From NCBI GenBank assembly GCA_964453665.1, contig CAYVQT010000006.1, positions 8,383 to 72,382 of the forward strand: a stretch of 64,000 nucleotides of DNA, written 5' to 3'. The notes under the pieces were generated by a model. That model did no database searches, had not been told where the DNA came from, and worked only from the letters and a program-made list of their open reading frames with translations. Shown piece after piece: positions 25,489-34,306 of the stretch. The DNA comes from DAOUTY01 sp964453665 (GTDB taxonomy: Bacteria > Chloroflexota > Dehalococcoidia > SZUA-161). Position 1 is the stretch's first letter. Each line of letters starts with the position of its first letter. Position numbers and translations under genes: made by a program.

Positions 25489-25521
25489 CCGCAATAACCC
25501 GGGGCAGTCAGGTTATTGCGG
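25489..25521 (+). promoter_or_regulatory. Perfect 11-bp hairpin in the leader of the redox cluster
   Basis: CCGCAATAACC (25489-25499), an 11-base loop, and GGTTATTGCGG (25511-25521). It begins 12 bp downstream of the candidate -10 hexamer, so it could be an operator at the transcription start or a 5' RNA hairpin. No T-run follows, so it is not a terminator. It resembles no known riboswitch. Confidence 0.5.
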
Positions 25522-25584
25522 CTTGAGTATGTTTACTGAATCTGCATCATATATTCTTTATAATTACGATGTCGGGGGCCAACA

Positions 25585-26034
25585 TTGAGGAGAGTACTCG
25601 TCAAGGAAGAGGTCTGCATGGGCTGTGGCCTTTGCCGCGTCTATTGCCAGGTCGAACACTCCAACTCTAAGGACATAATTAAGGCTTTCAAGCGCGAGGC
25701 TAATCGCCCATTGCCCAGGATTCGCGTTGAGAGAAATGGAGAGACCTGCTTTTCTATTCAGTGTCGCCATTGCGATGAGCCCTGGTGTGTTTATTCATGC
25801 CTTACAGGAGCTATGCGCAGGGACCGGTCAAGCGGCGCAGTGACCATTGACGCGGAGAAATGCATTGGGTGCTGGACCTGTATTCTGGCTTGCCCTTATG
25901 GAGCATTGACAAAGGATGATAACAGGAAGGTTGTCGCCAAGTGTGACCTCTGTCCTGATCATGAGGTGCCGGTTTGTGTTGCCAACTGCCCTAACGAAGC
26001 GCTAGTTCTCTGCGTGGACGGGGAAGAAAAGTGA
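25585..26034 (+). CDS. 4Fe-4S ferredoxin, HycB/DmsB-like
   Basis: A 149-residue polyferredoxin. Cysteine groups in order: CMGCGLCRVYCQVEH, CRHCDEPWCVYSCL, CIGCWTCILACPYGAL and CDLCPDHEVPVCVANCPNEAL. The four-group spacing matches HycB/DmsB-type electron carriers with up to four [4Fe-4S] clusters. No molybdopterin partner is present; it precedes a FAD oxidoreductase and the glutamate synthase genes, so it probably passes electrons among them. Start: TTG at 25585, with GGGGG upstream. Confidence 0.88.
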   Translation: MRRVLVKEEVCMGCGLCRVYCQVEHSNSKDIIKAFKREANRPLPRIRVERNGETCFSIQCRHCDEPWCVYSCLTGAMRRDRSSGAVTIDAEKCIGCWTCILACPYGALTKDDNRKVVAKCDLCPDHEVPVCVANCPNEALVLCVDGEEK

Positions 26035-26136
26035 TTCGGATAATCGGCTGTGGGGCTGGAAATCCGCTATGAGCATTGCAATGCTCACCATGAAGGATAA
26101 TAATGCTGTTTTTTAAAATAACCAAGATTCAAGACA

Positions 26137-26169
26137 CCGTTCATGGTGAGCTTGTCGAACCATGAACGG
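26137..26169. repeat. Hairpin repeat in the intergenic gap
   Basis: CCGTTCATGGT, an 11-base loop, then ACCATGAACGG: perfect 11-bp arms. It is followed by TCTTCGACAGG and a GCCCTG/CAGGGC stem at about 26184-26204. No GTAG foot, so it is a different repeat type from the REP-like set. Located 63 bp before the FAD oxidoreductase start region. Confidence 0.65.
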
Positions 26170-26266
26170 CTCTTCGACAGGACTGCCCTGATTTTATTGC
26201 AGGGCTCAGGGCGAATTGTTCAGGTCCTATTTTAGGAGCAATGGCGAGGTTGAAGAGGTGGATGAT

Positions 26267-27601
26267 ATGACAAAAGCAGAGCTAATTGAAACGCGATACC
26301 TCATCATCGGGAATTCGGCCGGTGGCATCGGAGCCGCCGAAGCGATACGCGAGTCAGACAAAGTGGGTTCTCTCACCATAGTCTCTGACGAACCCTATCC
26401 GAGCTATTCCCGTCCGCTTATCTCAAAGTATCTAACCAGGGAGCGCGTACTCGACGGCATGCTCTTTCGCCCGCCTGATTTCTACGAGCTGAACAATATC
26501 AACACCCTGCTTGGTGTAAAGGTTATAAGCTTGAACCTTAGCGAGCATACCGCCGAACTCGAAAGCGGTGAGATTATTACCTGGGAGAAGCTTCTGATCG
26601 CCAGTGGCGGAGTACCTATAGTCCCCGGCGTTGTCGGAATAGAGAAAAGGGGCGTGTTCAACTTCATTACCCTTGACGACACCAAGGCGATCGATGAGTT
26701 TCTCGACGGTTCCAATGAAGCTGTGGTTATAGGCGGTGGACTCATCGGTATCAGCGTAACCGAGGCGCTGGTGAAAAGAGGAGCTAAGGTCACTGTGGTG
26801 GAAATGAAGGAGAGAATCCTGAATACCATCCTCGACGAGCAGGCGTCCTTGATTGTTGAGGGAACCCTCAAGGAGTCTGGGGTCAGGATCGTTACGGATA
26901 GTACGGTAGCTGAGATCGTAGGCAAGGAGTGGGTAACAGGTGTAGTGCTGGACAATGAGGAGGACATATCCTGCAACCTGGTGGTAGTGGCGATAGGTGT
27001 ACTGCCACGCACCGAGCTTGTAAAGGGAACGGACATCGAGGTGAGACGCGGCATAGTGGTAGACCGCAATATGACTACGAGCCACCCCGATGTCTATGCC
27101 TGCGGGGACGCAGCCGAGGCCTATGATTTCGTCTATGGCACAAACCGACTGACCCCTATCTGGCCTAACGCTTACATAGGAGGCAGGATCGCAGGTCTTA
27201 ACATGGCTGGCATTAAAACTGAATACCCCGGTGGCACAGCTATGAATTCGCTGAATTACTTCGGGATTGACATCGCTGCGGCGGGCATAGCCACCCCCCC
27301 GGATGACGACGGTTATGAGTCCATAAGCAGCCAGGAGGAAGACATCTACAAGAAGCTCGTCCTGAAAGACAATGTCATAGTAGGGATGATATGCATTGGC
27401 GATATTGAGAAGTCAGGGATACTATTCAGCCTGATGAGAGATAGGGTTAATGTGTGCGACTTCAGGCAGACGCTGCTGGCGGATGACTTCGGTCTGGTAT
27501 CGTTGCCCCGGAAGCTGTGGCAGGAGCGATTAGGAGCGCCGCAGGGGCGGGTTTTGGAACTACCCACCGAAGATATTGGAGAGGATGTCTCCGATGAGTA
27601 A
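26267..27601 (+). CDS. FAD/NAD(P) oxidoreductase of the pyridine-nucleotide disulfide type
   Basis: A 444-residue two-dinucleotide-domain flavoprotein (NADH oxidase/rubredoxin reductase-like fold). FAD site: YLIIGNSAGGIGAAEAIRES; NAD(P) site: EAVVIGGGLIGISVTEALVK; second FAD contact: HPDVYACGDAAEAYDFVYG. No redox-active CXXXXC is present, so it is not a disulfide reductase. Next to a ferredoxin gene and ahead of the glutamate synthase parts, it may pass electrons from NAD(P)H to ferredoxin. Start: ATG at 26267 with GAGGTGG upstream; a TTG at 26216 precedes it but is less likely. The glutamine amidotransferase gene follows by 24 bp. Confidence 0.85.
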   Translation: MTKAELIETRYLIIGNSAGGIGAAEAIRESDKVGSLTIVSDEPYPSYSRPLISKYLTRERVLDGMLFRPPDFYELNNINTLLGVKVISLNLSEHTAELESGEIITWEKLLIASGGVPIVPGVVGIEKRGVFNFITLDDTKAIDEFLDGSNEAVVIGGGLIGISVTEALVKRGAKVTVVEMKERILNTILDEQASLIVEGTLKESGVRIVTDSTVAEIVGKEWVTGVVLDNEEDISCNLVVVAIGVLPRTELVKGTDIEVRRGIVVDRNMTTSHPDVYACGDAAEAYDFVYGTNRLTPIWPNAYIGGRIAGLNMAGIKTEYPGGTAMNSLNYFGIDIAAAGIATPPDDDGYESISSQEEDIYKKLVLKDNVIVGMICIGDIEKSGILFSLMRDRVNVCDFRQTLLADDFGLVSLPRKLWQERLGAPQGRVLELPTEDIGEDVSDE

Positions 27602-27625
27602 TAACCTGGTTTTGGAGCGCCGAGG

Positions 27626-28777
27626 ATGAATGACTTAAACAAGATAAATAATCCCTACTCCGAAGGTAAGGTTATAGATGCCTGCTCTATCTTCGGGATG
27701 ATGGATACCGCAGGTAACTGCTTCTCCGGAGAGAACGTTATTAAGGCCATCGCCAATATGCACTTTCGCGGCAATGGCCTGGGCGGCGGTTTTGCCATCT
27801 ACGGGCTCTACCCGCAATATCCCGCTCACTACGCTTTCCACGTAATGTACCTCAGCCACGAGGGGAAGGCCGAGGTAGAATCTTTCCTCAAGCAGCGATT
27901 CCACATCGAAGCTGCTGAGGAGGTGCCGACCCGAGCGACGCCTGCTATCATGAACCCTCCTCTTGTATGGCGCTACTTCCTCGAAGTAAAACACGATAAG
28001 TGTGATAAAAATTCAGAGGACAATTATGTCGTAGACAGGGTCATGGAGATCAACACCGATATTAAGGACTCCTTCGTCTTCTCCAGCGGGAAGAACATGG
28101 CGGTGTTCAAGGGCGTCGGATATCCCGAGGACATAGCCGAATACTTCTGCCTGGAGCAGTACAAGGGATACCTGTGGACAGCCCACGGTAGATTTCCCAC
28201 CAACAGCCCCGGCTGGTGGGGTGGGGCACACCCCTTCAATATCCTTGACTGGACCGTGGTGCACAATGGGGAGATATCCTCTTACGGTATAAACCGGCGA
28301 TACCTGGAGGGATTTGGCTACCATTGCACCATGCAGACCGATACCGAGGTGGTAGCCTATGCCATCGACCTCCTGATTCGAAGGCACGACCTTCCAATTG
28401 AGATAGTAGCAAAGATACTGGCCCCACCTTTCTGGGATGATATAGAGCGTAGCCCCGAGCGTGAGCAAAAGCTGTTTCGCACTCTACGCCAGGTATATGG
28501 CAGTCTGCTATTGAACGGCCCTTTCACAGTAATAATAGCGCACCGGGGTGAAATGATAGGGCTCACTGACAGAGTAAGGCTGCGCCCGCTCACCGTAGGA
28601 ACGAAAGGCACCACGCTCTACCTCTCCTCGGAGGAGTCGGCCATTCGTCTGGTTTGCCCTGATCTCGAGCGGGCCTGGATTCCCGTGGGCGGCGAACCCA
28701 TCGTTGGAAGCCTTGAAAGACCTCTCGGTGCCAAGGAGCTCGCTGTTACAGGAGAGATAAAACCTCGTGTTAATTAA
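27626..28777 (+). CDS. Glutamate synthase, amidotransferase (class II) subunit
   Basis: A 383-residue class-II glutamine amidotransferase (Ntn-hydrolase fold) that releases ammonia from glutamine for the FMN subunit encoded next. The catalytic Cys is at residue 20 in VIDACSIFGMMD, after a short propeptide that must be cleaved. Substrate-binding pieces are AHGRFPTNSPGWWGGAHPFN and VVHNGEISSYGINRRYLEGF, and the C-terminal regulatory part has GEMIGLTDRVRLRPLTVG. In bacterial GltB this domain is fused; here it is a separate gene, as in archaeal-type glutamate synthases. Start: ATG, GGAG upstream. The FMN subunit follows by 48 bp. Confidence 0.92.
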   Translation: MNDLNKINNPYSEGKVIDACSIFGMMDTAGNCFSGENVIKAIANMHFRGNGLGGGFAIYGLYPQYPAHYAFHVMYLSHEGKAEVESFLKQRFHIEAAEEVPTRATPAIMNPPLVWRYFLEVKHDKCDKNSEDNYVVDRVMEINTDIKDSFVFSSGKNMAVFKGVGYPEDIAEYFCLEQYKGYLWTAHGRFPTNSPGWWGGAHPFNILDWTVVHNGEISSYGINRRYLEGFGYHCTMQTDTEVVAYAIDLLIRRHDLPIEIVAKILAPPFWDDIERSPEREQKLFRTLRQVYGSLLLNGPFTVIIAHRGEMIGLTDRVRLRPLTVGTKGTTLYLSSEESAIRLVCPDLERAWIPVGGEPIVGSLERPLGAKELAVTGEIKPRVN

Positions 28778-28825
28778 AAAAGGGGATTCCCATAAGGAAG
28801 GCAGTATCCGAAGGAGGGGCCGAAG

Positions 28826-30331
28826 GTGAAAACCTATCTGCCGCCAAAGTTTATAGTTGAGCGAGACCCTGAGCGCTGTATCCAGTGTCAGGTGTGTGTT
28901 GACCAGTGCAGTTTCGACACACATTACTACGATGCTGAGGACGACGAGGTTAGAAGCCGCGAGGGTAGCTGCGTCGGCTGCCATCGCTGTGTCCTCTTTT
29001 GTCCCACTAATGCCCTGAATGTAAGAGGCGTTCCACTGGACTACAGAGATAACTATAACTGGCGTCCCGAAATCATCGAGGACATCGTCAAGCAGGCCGA
29101 GACCGGAGGCGTCCTTCTTACGGGGATGGGCAACGACAAAGAGTATCGCGTCTATTGGGACCACCTGGTTCTTAACGCCAGCCAGGTAACCAACCCGTCA
29201 ATAGACCCGCTAAGAGAGCCGATGGAACTCACCACCTATATCGGTCGAAAACCAGACAGGGTCGATATAGACCCCGACTCCGTGAGCATTAAAACGGAGC
29301 TTGCGCCGCAGGTCAGGATCGAGGTGCCGGTTATGTTCTCTGCTATGTCCTACGGCGCAGTGAGCTTGAATGTGCACGAGTCGCTGGCACGGGCAGCTAC
29401 CGAGGCGCAGACGCTGTGGAACACCGGCGAGGGAGGACTCCATCCCAAGCTATATAAATACGGGGCTAACACAATCGTCCAGGTGGCATCAGGGCGGTTT
29501 GGTGTGCATGCGGACTACCTTGACGCAGCCAGAATAGTAGAGATAAAGATCGGTCAGGGGGCAAAACCCGGTATAGGGGGGCACCTTCCCGGCGAAAAAG
29601 TAAGCGCCGATGTTTCCTGGACCAGAATGATTCCGCAGGGTACAGACGCCTTATCACCTGCGCCGCAGCACGACATCTATTCCATCGAGGACCTGGCTCA
29701 GCTTGTACACGCTTTAAAAGAGGCCACTAACTATACCAAGCCGATATCAGTAAAGATAGCCGCTGTCCATAACTCGGCCGCTATTGCCAGCGGGATGGTA
29801 CGAGCGGGGGCGGACATGATAGTGCTCGATGGTCTGCGGGGCTCAACCGGCGCTGCGCCCAAAATCATACGCGACAATGTCGGCATTCCCATCGAGATGG
29901 CTCTCGCCTCAGTAGATACCCGCTTGAGGCAGGAAGGCATCCGTAATCAGGCCTCCGTTGTGATTGCCGGGGGAATCAGGAACAGCGGAGATGTGGCCAA
30001 GGCGATCGCCCTCGGCGCCGATGCCGTATATATCGGGACAGCGGCTCTCGTCGCCCTGGGTTGCTGTCTCTGCCAGCAGTGCCACACAGGGAAGTGCGCC
30101 TGGGGTATATGCACAACCGATCTCAGGCTGACCAAGAGGATCAATCCTGACATCGGAGCCAGACGGCTGGCCAACCTGCTGCGCGGTTGGAACCTGGAGC
30201 TAAAAGAAATACTGGGCGGTATGGGCGTCAACGCCCTTGAGAGCCTGAGAGGCAACCGCCTGCACTTGAGAGGGGTCGGACTGACGGATACGGAACTCGA
30301 AATCCTGGGAGTAAAAATGGCAGGTAGCTGA
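28826..30331 (+). CDS. Glutamate synthase, FMN/Fe-S central subunit
   Basis: A 501-residue Glu_synthase TIM-barrel protein, preceded by a two-[4Fe-4S] ferredoxin domain (ERCIQCQVCVDQC and SCVGCHRCVLFC). The FMN barrel has PVMFSAMSYGAVSLNVHESL, LVLDGLRGSTGAAPKIIRD-type residues and ASVVIAGGIRNSGDVAKAIA. The [3Fe-4S]-type cysteine set CCLCQQCHTGKCAWGIC is visible. It transfers ammonia to 2-oxoglutarate with electrons from ferredoxin or from a flavoprotein partner. The fused ferredoxin is typical of archaeal-like GltB2. Start GTG with GGAGG eight bases upstream. GXGXG subunit follows after one base. Confidence 0.92.
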   Translation: MKTYLPPKFIVERDPERCIQCQVCVDQCSFDTHYYDAEDDEVRSREGSCVGCHRCVLFCPTNALNVRGVPLDYRDNYNWRPEIIEDIVKQAETGGVLLTGMGNDKEYRVYWDHLVLNASQVTNPSIDPLREPMELTTYIGRKPDRVDIDPDSVSIKTELAPQVRIEVPVMFSAMSYGAVSLNVHESLARAATEAQTLWNTGEGGLHPKLYKYGANTIVQVASGRFGVHADYLDAARIVEIKIGQGAKPGIGGHLPGEKVSADVSWTRMIPQGTDALSPAPQHDIYSIEDLAQLVHALKEATNYTKPISVKIAAVHNSAAIASGMVRAGADMIVLDGLRGSTGAAPKIIRDNVGIPIEMALASVDTRLRQEGIRNQASVVIAGGIRNSGDVAKAIALGADAVYIGTAALVALGCCLCQQCHTGKCAWGICTTDLRLTKRINPDIGARRLANLLRGWNLELKEILGGMGVNALESLRGNRLHLRGVGLTDTELEILGVKMAGS

Positions 30332-30332
30332 G

Positions 30333-31106
30333 ATGGCAGAGAACGTTTATCACGAAAACGCAAACCAGGCGGTTAAAATCGACGCCTATGGTGACACTCA
30401 CCGCGAGCTAAACGCCAAGCTGCGGGATGCAGTTTCGAATGGAACCCGGAGGATCGAGCTTCTGAACGTCTATGGGCAGAGATATATCGGAACGGACCTG
30501 GACAGACCGGTGGATATCGAGATATTCGGTGTTCCCGGCAATGATCTGGGGGCTTTCATGAACGGGCCGAGGATTACTGTCCGCGGTAATGCCCAGGATG
30601 GCTGCGGAAACACTATGAATAACGGGGAGATAATAGTCCACGGTCATGCAGGGGACATCATCGGCCTCTCGGCCCGGGGAGGAAAGATCTTTGTCCGGGA
30701 AGATGTCGGCTACAGGGCCGCCATCCATATGAAGGAGTACCAGGACAAGAAGCCAGTGCTGGTCATCGGAGGCACCGCCCAGGACTTCTTCGGCGAATAT
30801 ATGGCGGGGGGAATCGTGATCCTGCTCGGCCTCAATCTGAAGGAAGGAGAACGCCACAAGGCCAGGTTCATCGGAACCGGGATGCACGGGGGGGTCATCT
30901 ACCTGAGGGGCAGTGTAGATGATTTCCAGCTAGGCAAAGAGGTGGGCGTTGCCGAGCTGGAAGAGGATGACCGCCAGCTTGTCCGGCAATTCGTCAGCGA
31001 GTATGCGTCCCATTTCGATTGCGACGCCGAGGTGATACTGAAGAGCAATTTTATCAAGCTGTTCCCCCTTTACCTCAGACCTTACGGGAGACTCTACGCG
31101 TACTAA
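30333..31106 (+). CDS. Glutamate synthase, GXGXG (alpha-helix-less barrel) subunit
   Basis: A 257-residue right-handed beta-helix. Repeated glycine-rich turns are seen: VPGNDLGAFMNGPRITVRG, NAQDGCGNTMNNGEIIVHG, HAGDIIGLSARGGKIFVRE and GEYMAGGIVILLGLN. In bacterial GltB this is the C-terminal structural domain; here it is a separate gene, completing the three-part archaeal-type glutamate synthase. Start at the ATG directly after the stop of the FMN subunit, strongly suggesting translational coupling. Confidence 0.92.
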   Translation: MAENVYHENANQAVKIDAYGDTHRELNAKLRDAVSNGTRRIELLNVYGQRYIGTDLDRPVDIEIFGVPGNDLGAFMNGPRITVRGNAQDGCGNTMNNGEIIVHGHAGDIIGLSARGGKIFVREDVGYRAAIHMKEYQDKKPVLVIGGTAQDFFGEYMAGGIVILLGLNLKEGERHKARFIGTGMHGGVIYLRGSVDDFQLGKEVGVAELEEDDRQLVRQFVSEYASHFDCDAEVILKSNFIKLFPLYLRPYGRLYAY

Positions 31107-31415
31107 GCGAGGGCTCGAAAGATAATAGGCCTGGGTAATTTTCTTTCTTCCCTGTTCAATCTTCCAGATAAACGTTTGTCCTCCTCACACGGAATAAGCT
31201 ATTTCATATACCGCCAAACATATAAATTGTAGCAGACGATTAAAGGATATTTGCAAAATGAATTACGAATTTGATATACTGAGACCTGTGGACGAGTGAC
31301 TGCACCTGACGGATTGCTTCCTTACGGTGCAGCTAAGACCTGACAAGCGATATCATGGTGGTAAATCCTCTGGAACCTATGACTACCGCGGGATATCAAT
31401 ATAGAAGGTACTGCT
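31107..31415. other. Gene-free stretch before the Kor genes
   Basis: 309 bp between the GXGXG subunit and korD. It carries a promoter candidate at 31251-31280. The remainder is pyrimidine-rich with no clear hairpin; no gene is seen. Confidence 0.45.
31251..31280 (+). promoter_or_regulatory. Candidate promoter of the Kor-Hdr genes
   Basis: TTGCAA at 31251-31256 and TATACT at 31275-31280, spacer 18 bp. It lies about 135 bp upstream of korD, so the leader is fairly long. It would make korDABC and the HdrA/GltD genes a separate transcription unit. Confidence 0.5.
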
Positions 31416-31682
31416 ATGAAGTTGTGGAGAACACCATTCGATCAGGCGGAAAAGGCCACCAGGCCAGCGAAAGTCCTGATCGACAAGGAAAGATGCAAAG
31501 GATGCGGCTTCTGCGTGGAGTTCTGCCCGAGAGGGACGCTTGTGATGAGCGACGAACTGAGCTCCAAGGGCTATACTCTTGCTGCAGTAGCGGACGAAAG
31601 CAAGTGCCTCGGCTGCGGCCTGTGTGATATCCTCTGCCCCGAATTCGCCATCCACCTGGTATTAAACAACAACGAAAGCTAG
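31416..31682 (+). CDS. korD: 2-oxoacid:ferredoxin oxidoreductase delta subunit
   Basis: An 88-residue two-[4Fe-4S] ferredoxin: CKGCGFCVEFCPRGTLVM and CLGCGLCDILCPEFAIHL. This is the typical delta subunit that accepts electrons from the TPP site. Position directly ahead of korA and ATG with GAAGG upstream support it. Confidence 0.93.
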   Translation: MKLWRTPFDQAEKATRPAKVLIDKERCKGCGFCVEFCPRGTLVMSDELSSKGYTLAAVADESKCLGCGLCDILCPEFAIHLVLNNNES

Positions 31683-31694
31683 CAGGATTATTGT

Positions 31695-32846
31695 ATGTCT
31701 GAAGACGGAGTGCTCTGCGGAACGTTCTTTATGAACGGCGATGTGGCCTGCGCCGAAGGGGCTATCAGCGCGGGTTGTCGTTTCTTCGCCGGCTACCCCA
31801 TCACGCCAGCCACAGAGGTGGCCGAGAGAATGAGTGAACGACTCCCTCACGTGGGAGGTATCTATATCCAGATGGAGGATGAGATCGCCTCTATGAATGC
31901 CATACTGGGTGCATCCTGGGCGGGGAAGAAAGCAATGACATCCACCTCCGGCCCCGGATTCAGCCTGATGATGGAGAATCTAGGCCTGGGAGTGATGCTG
32001 GAAACACCCTGCGTCCTGGTCAATATACAACGGGCCGGCCCGTCTACCGGGTTGCCCACGCTGGCGGCCCAGGGGGACATGATGCAAGCGCGATGGGGCT
32101 CACACGGCAGCTACGAGATTATCGCCCTTGCACCCAGCTCTCCGCAGGAGATATTCGATTTTACTATTACAGCGTTTAACCTTTCGGAGAGATATCGGGT
32201 TCCTGTGCTGGTGATGTCCGACGAAGCCGTAGGTCATATGAGCGAGAAGGTTGTGATACCTCGCATAGCACCCGAAGAGCTTGTAAGCAGGCGACGCCCG
32301 GAAGTAGCGCCGGAGGAATATCTGCCCTACAAAGCCGACGGGGATCTAGTTCCACCTATGGCTATAGCCGGCGAAGGTTACCGCTTCCACGTCACCGGCC
32401 TTACCCACGATGAGAGGGGTTACCCTATAATGACCGCAGAGGTCCAGGACCAGCTTGTGCGCCGTCTGGTGGATAAAATCAGGCTCAACAGGAAAGACAT
32501 AATAAGCTATGAAGAGATAGGGATTGAAGATGCAGAAGTCATAGTCTGCGCCTACGGAATTACCGCGCGCGTCGCCCGTCTCGCAGTGCAACAGGCACGC
32601 GATGCAGGAATTCGAGCGGGTATGCTGCGGCTGATAACAGTCTGGCCATTTGCCGAAGACCGCATCAGAGAGCTAGCGGAGCAGGTCAAGGCATTCGTGG
32701 TCCCCGAGATAAACTACGGCCAGATTGTACTAGAGGTCGAGAGATGTACAGCAGGAAAGGCCAGTACGCTACTCGTGCCCCATATGGGAGGCGGCGTGCA
32801 CCATCCACTGACCATCCTGAAAGCCATAAAGGAAGCAGTGCAATGA
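31695..32846 (+). CDS. korA: 2-oxoacid:ferredoxin oxidoreductase alpha subunit
   Basis: A 383-residue alpha subunit (pyruvate:ferredoxin oxidoreductase fold). The conserved N-terminal GDVACAEGAISAGCRFFAGYPITPATEVAERM block is shown by pieces such as GCRFFAGYPITPATEVAE, followed by GIYIQMEDEIASMNAILGAS and STSGPGFSLMMENLGLG. It forms the active complex with the TPP-binding beta subunit, binds the 2-oxoacid and transfers electrons to ferredoxin. The order D-A-B-C and the GOGAT setting favour 2-oxoglutarate as substrate, but pyruvate-like acids are not excluded by the sequence. It overlaps korB by ATGA. Confidence 0.9.
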   Translation: MSEDGVLCGTFFMNGDVACAEGAISAGCRFFAGYPITPATEVAERMSERLPHVGGIYIQMEDEIASMNAILGASWAGKKAMTSTSGPGFSLMMENLGLGVMLETPCVLVNIQRAGPSTGLPTLAAQGDMMQARWGSHGSYEIIALAPSSPQEIFDFTITAFNLSERYRVPVLVMSDEAVGHMSEKVVIPRIAPEELVSRRRPEVAPEEYLPYKADGDLVPPMAIAGEGYRFHVTGLTHDERGYPIMTAEVQDQLVRRLVDKIRLNRKDIISYEEIGIEDAEVIVCAYGITARVARLAVQQARDAGIRAGMLRLITVWPFAEDRIRELAEQVKAFVVPEINYGQIVLEVERCTAGKASTLLVPHMGGGVHHPLTILKAIKEAVQ

Positions 32847-33691
32847 CAACTCCAATAACAGAAGAGGAAAATAAATTTAACTCCCTGATACGGTTAGATA
32901 GGATGCCGCACATCTGGTGTGCAGGCTGCGGTATAGGGCCAGCAGTGGGGTGCTTCATCAGGGCTATAGAGAGTTCCGGGCTGGATCCGGATAAAATAGC
33001 GCTGATTTCAGGGATAGGCTGTGCCGGCAGGGCGGCTGGTTATGTCAAGCTGGATTCCTTCCACACCACGCACGGTCGCGCCCTTCCTTTCGCCACTGGC
33101 TTGAAGGTGGGAAATCCCGACTTGAACGTGGTGGTCTTCTCCGGAGATGGTGACCTGGTAGCCATAGGCGGTAATCACCTCATACACTCGGCGCGCCGTA
33201 ATATTGATATAACTGTCATCTGCATAAACAATTTCAATTACGGCATGACCGGCGGGCAGATGGGGCCTACTACTCCCCTCGACGCCCGAAGCACCACCAC
33301 ACCCTACGGCAACGTCGAGTATCCCTTCAACGTACCGTACCTGGTAGCCGCAAGCGGCGCTACCTACGTTGCCCGCTGGACTGTGCTGCACGCGCGTCAA
33401 CTGGAGTGGTCCATTACTGAGGCCTTGATCAAACCGGGATTCAGCTTCATTGAGGTGCTCGCTCCCTGCCCAACGCTATATGGACGCATGAACAAGGAAC
33501 CACAGGGGATGAACACGATGCACTCATACCAGGAAAGAAGCGTAGTTAAAGACGGGGCCGATCCCAAGGATGTGGCCATTAATTACGACGGCCAAATTGT
33601 TGTTGGCAAGTTCATTGACACTGAGCGCCAGACCTTCGGGGACCAATGCAAGCTGGTGCTTGATAGGGCAAAGGAGAAGAAAAAAGGATAG
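32843..33691 (+). CDS. korB: 2-oxoacid:ferredoxin oxidoreductase beta subunit (TPP)
   Basis: A 282-residue beta subunit. TPP/Mg site: VVVFSGDGDLVAIGGNHLIH followed by ITVICINNFNYGMTGGQM (the GDG...NN motif). The cluster cysteines are HIWCAGCGIGPAVGC, and CP residues follow at EVLAPCPTLYGRMNK. The enzyme oxidatively decarboxylates a 2-oxoacid to acyl-CoA, or fixes CO2 in reverse. The start is ATG at 32843, overlapping korA's stop; an earlier open start in the same frame is not supported. Confidence 0.92.
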   Translation: MTTPITEEENKFNSLIRLDRMPHIWCAGCGIGPAVGCFIRAIESSGLDPDKIALISGIGCAGRAAGYVKLDSFHTTHGRALPFATGLKVGNPDLNVVVFSGDGDLVAIGGNHLIHSARRNIDITVICINNFNYGMTGGQMGPTTPLDARSTTTPYGNVEYPFNVPYLVAASGATYVARWTVLHARQLEWSITEALIKPGFSFIEVLAPCPTLYGRMNKEPQGMNTMHSYQERSVVKDGADPKDVAINYDGQIVVGKFIDTERQTFGDQCKLVLDRAKEKKKG

Positions 33692-33742
33692 CCAGCATAA
33701 AGGAGTCCGGGGCTATTCGGCAATAAAACACGGTGAAATAAC

Positions 33743-34306
33743 TTGGGTATAAAAGAGATAAGAATAGCAGGTTTCGGCGGACAGGGAGTGGTCCTATCCG
33801 GGCTGATACTCGGGCAGGCTGCATCCATATATGATGATGGTTTCTCCGCTCTTACACAGAGCTACGGGCCAGAGGCCCGCGGTGGCTCATGTACAACAGA
33901 GATAGTGATATCTGATGAGCCTATAGGTTATCCATACGTGCAGAGTCCTAATATACTCATCGTCCTATCACAGGAAGCCTACAACAAGTACTGTAACGAT
34001 CTGCCCGCAGGGGCCCTGATGATCATAGACCCGGACCTGGTGAAACACGACCAGTCACAAAACCCGGCACCACTCTCCATACCAGCTACCAGAATGGCGC
34101 GGGATATGGGGCGGGCAGTGGTCGCTAACATTATAATGCTGGGGTTCCTGGCAGCAGTGAGTGACCTGGTTTCTCCCGAGGCTCTCAAGAAGTCAGTACT
34201 AACGTCTGTCCCCAAGGGAACCGAGGAATTCAATACCCGAGCTTTCGAAACGGGATACAACTACGGACTGGAACACAGCGGCAAAGGCAAGGTTACAGAT
34301 GGCTAG
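33743..34306 (+). CDS. korC: 2-oxoacid:ferredoxin oxidoreductase gamma subunit
   Basis: A 187-residue gamma subunit: KEIRIAGFGGQGVVLSGLIL, the SYGPEARGGSCTTEIVISDE core, and YPYVQSPNILIVLSQEAYNK. These match the CoA-linked gamma domain of 2-oxoacid oxidoreductases. Start: TTG at 33743, eight bases after GGTGA. It is 51 bp after korB and overlaps the next gene by 8 bp (ATG at 34299), so the whole set is coupled. Confidence 0.92.
   Translation: MGIKEIRIAGFGGQGVVLSGLILGQAASIYDDGFSALTQSYGPEARGGSCTTEIVISDEPIGYPYVQSPNILIVLSQEAYNKYCNDLPAGALMIIDPDLVKHDQSQNPAPLSIPATRMARDMGRAVVANIIMLGFLAAVSDLVSPEALKKSVLTSVPKGTEEFNTRAFETGYNYGLEHSGKGKVTDG

Larger units (their letters stand above)
25212..25584. other. 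Upstream region of the redox cluster
   Basis: 373 bp without a gene. The left part is plain sequence; the right part holds a candidate promoter (25450-25477) and a long perfect hairpin (25489-25521), both described separately. The ferredoxin gene starts at 25585. Confidence 0.5.

Noticed and set aside
26432..27085. Antisense frames over the FAD oxidoreductase
   Set aside because: No protein-like features; shadow of the coding sequence.
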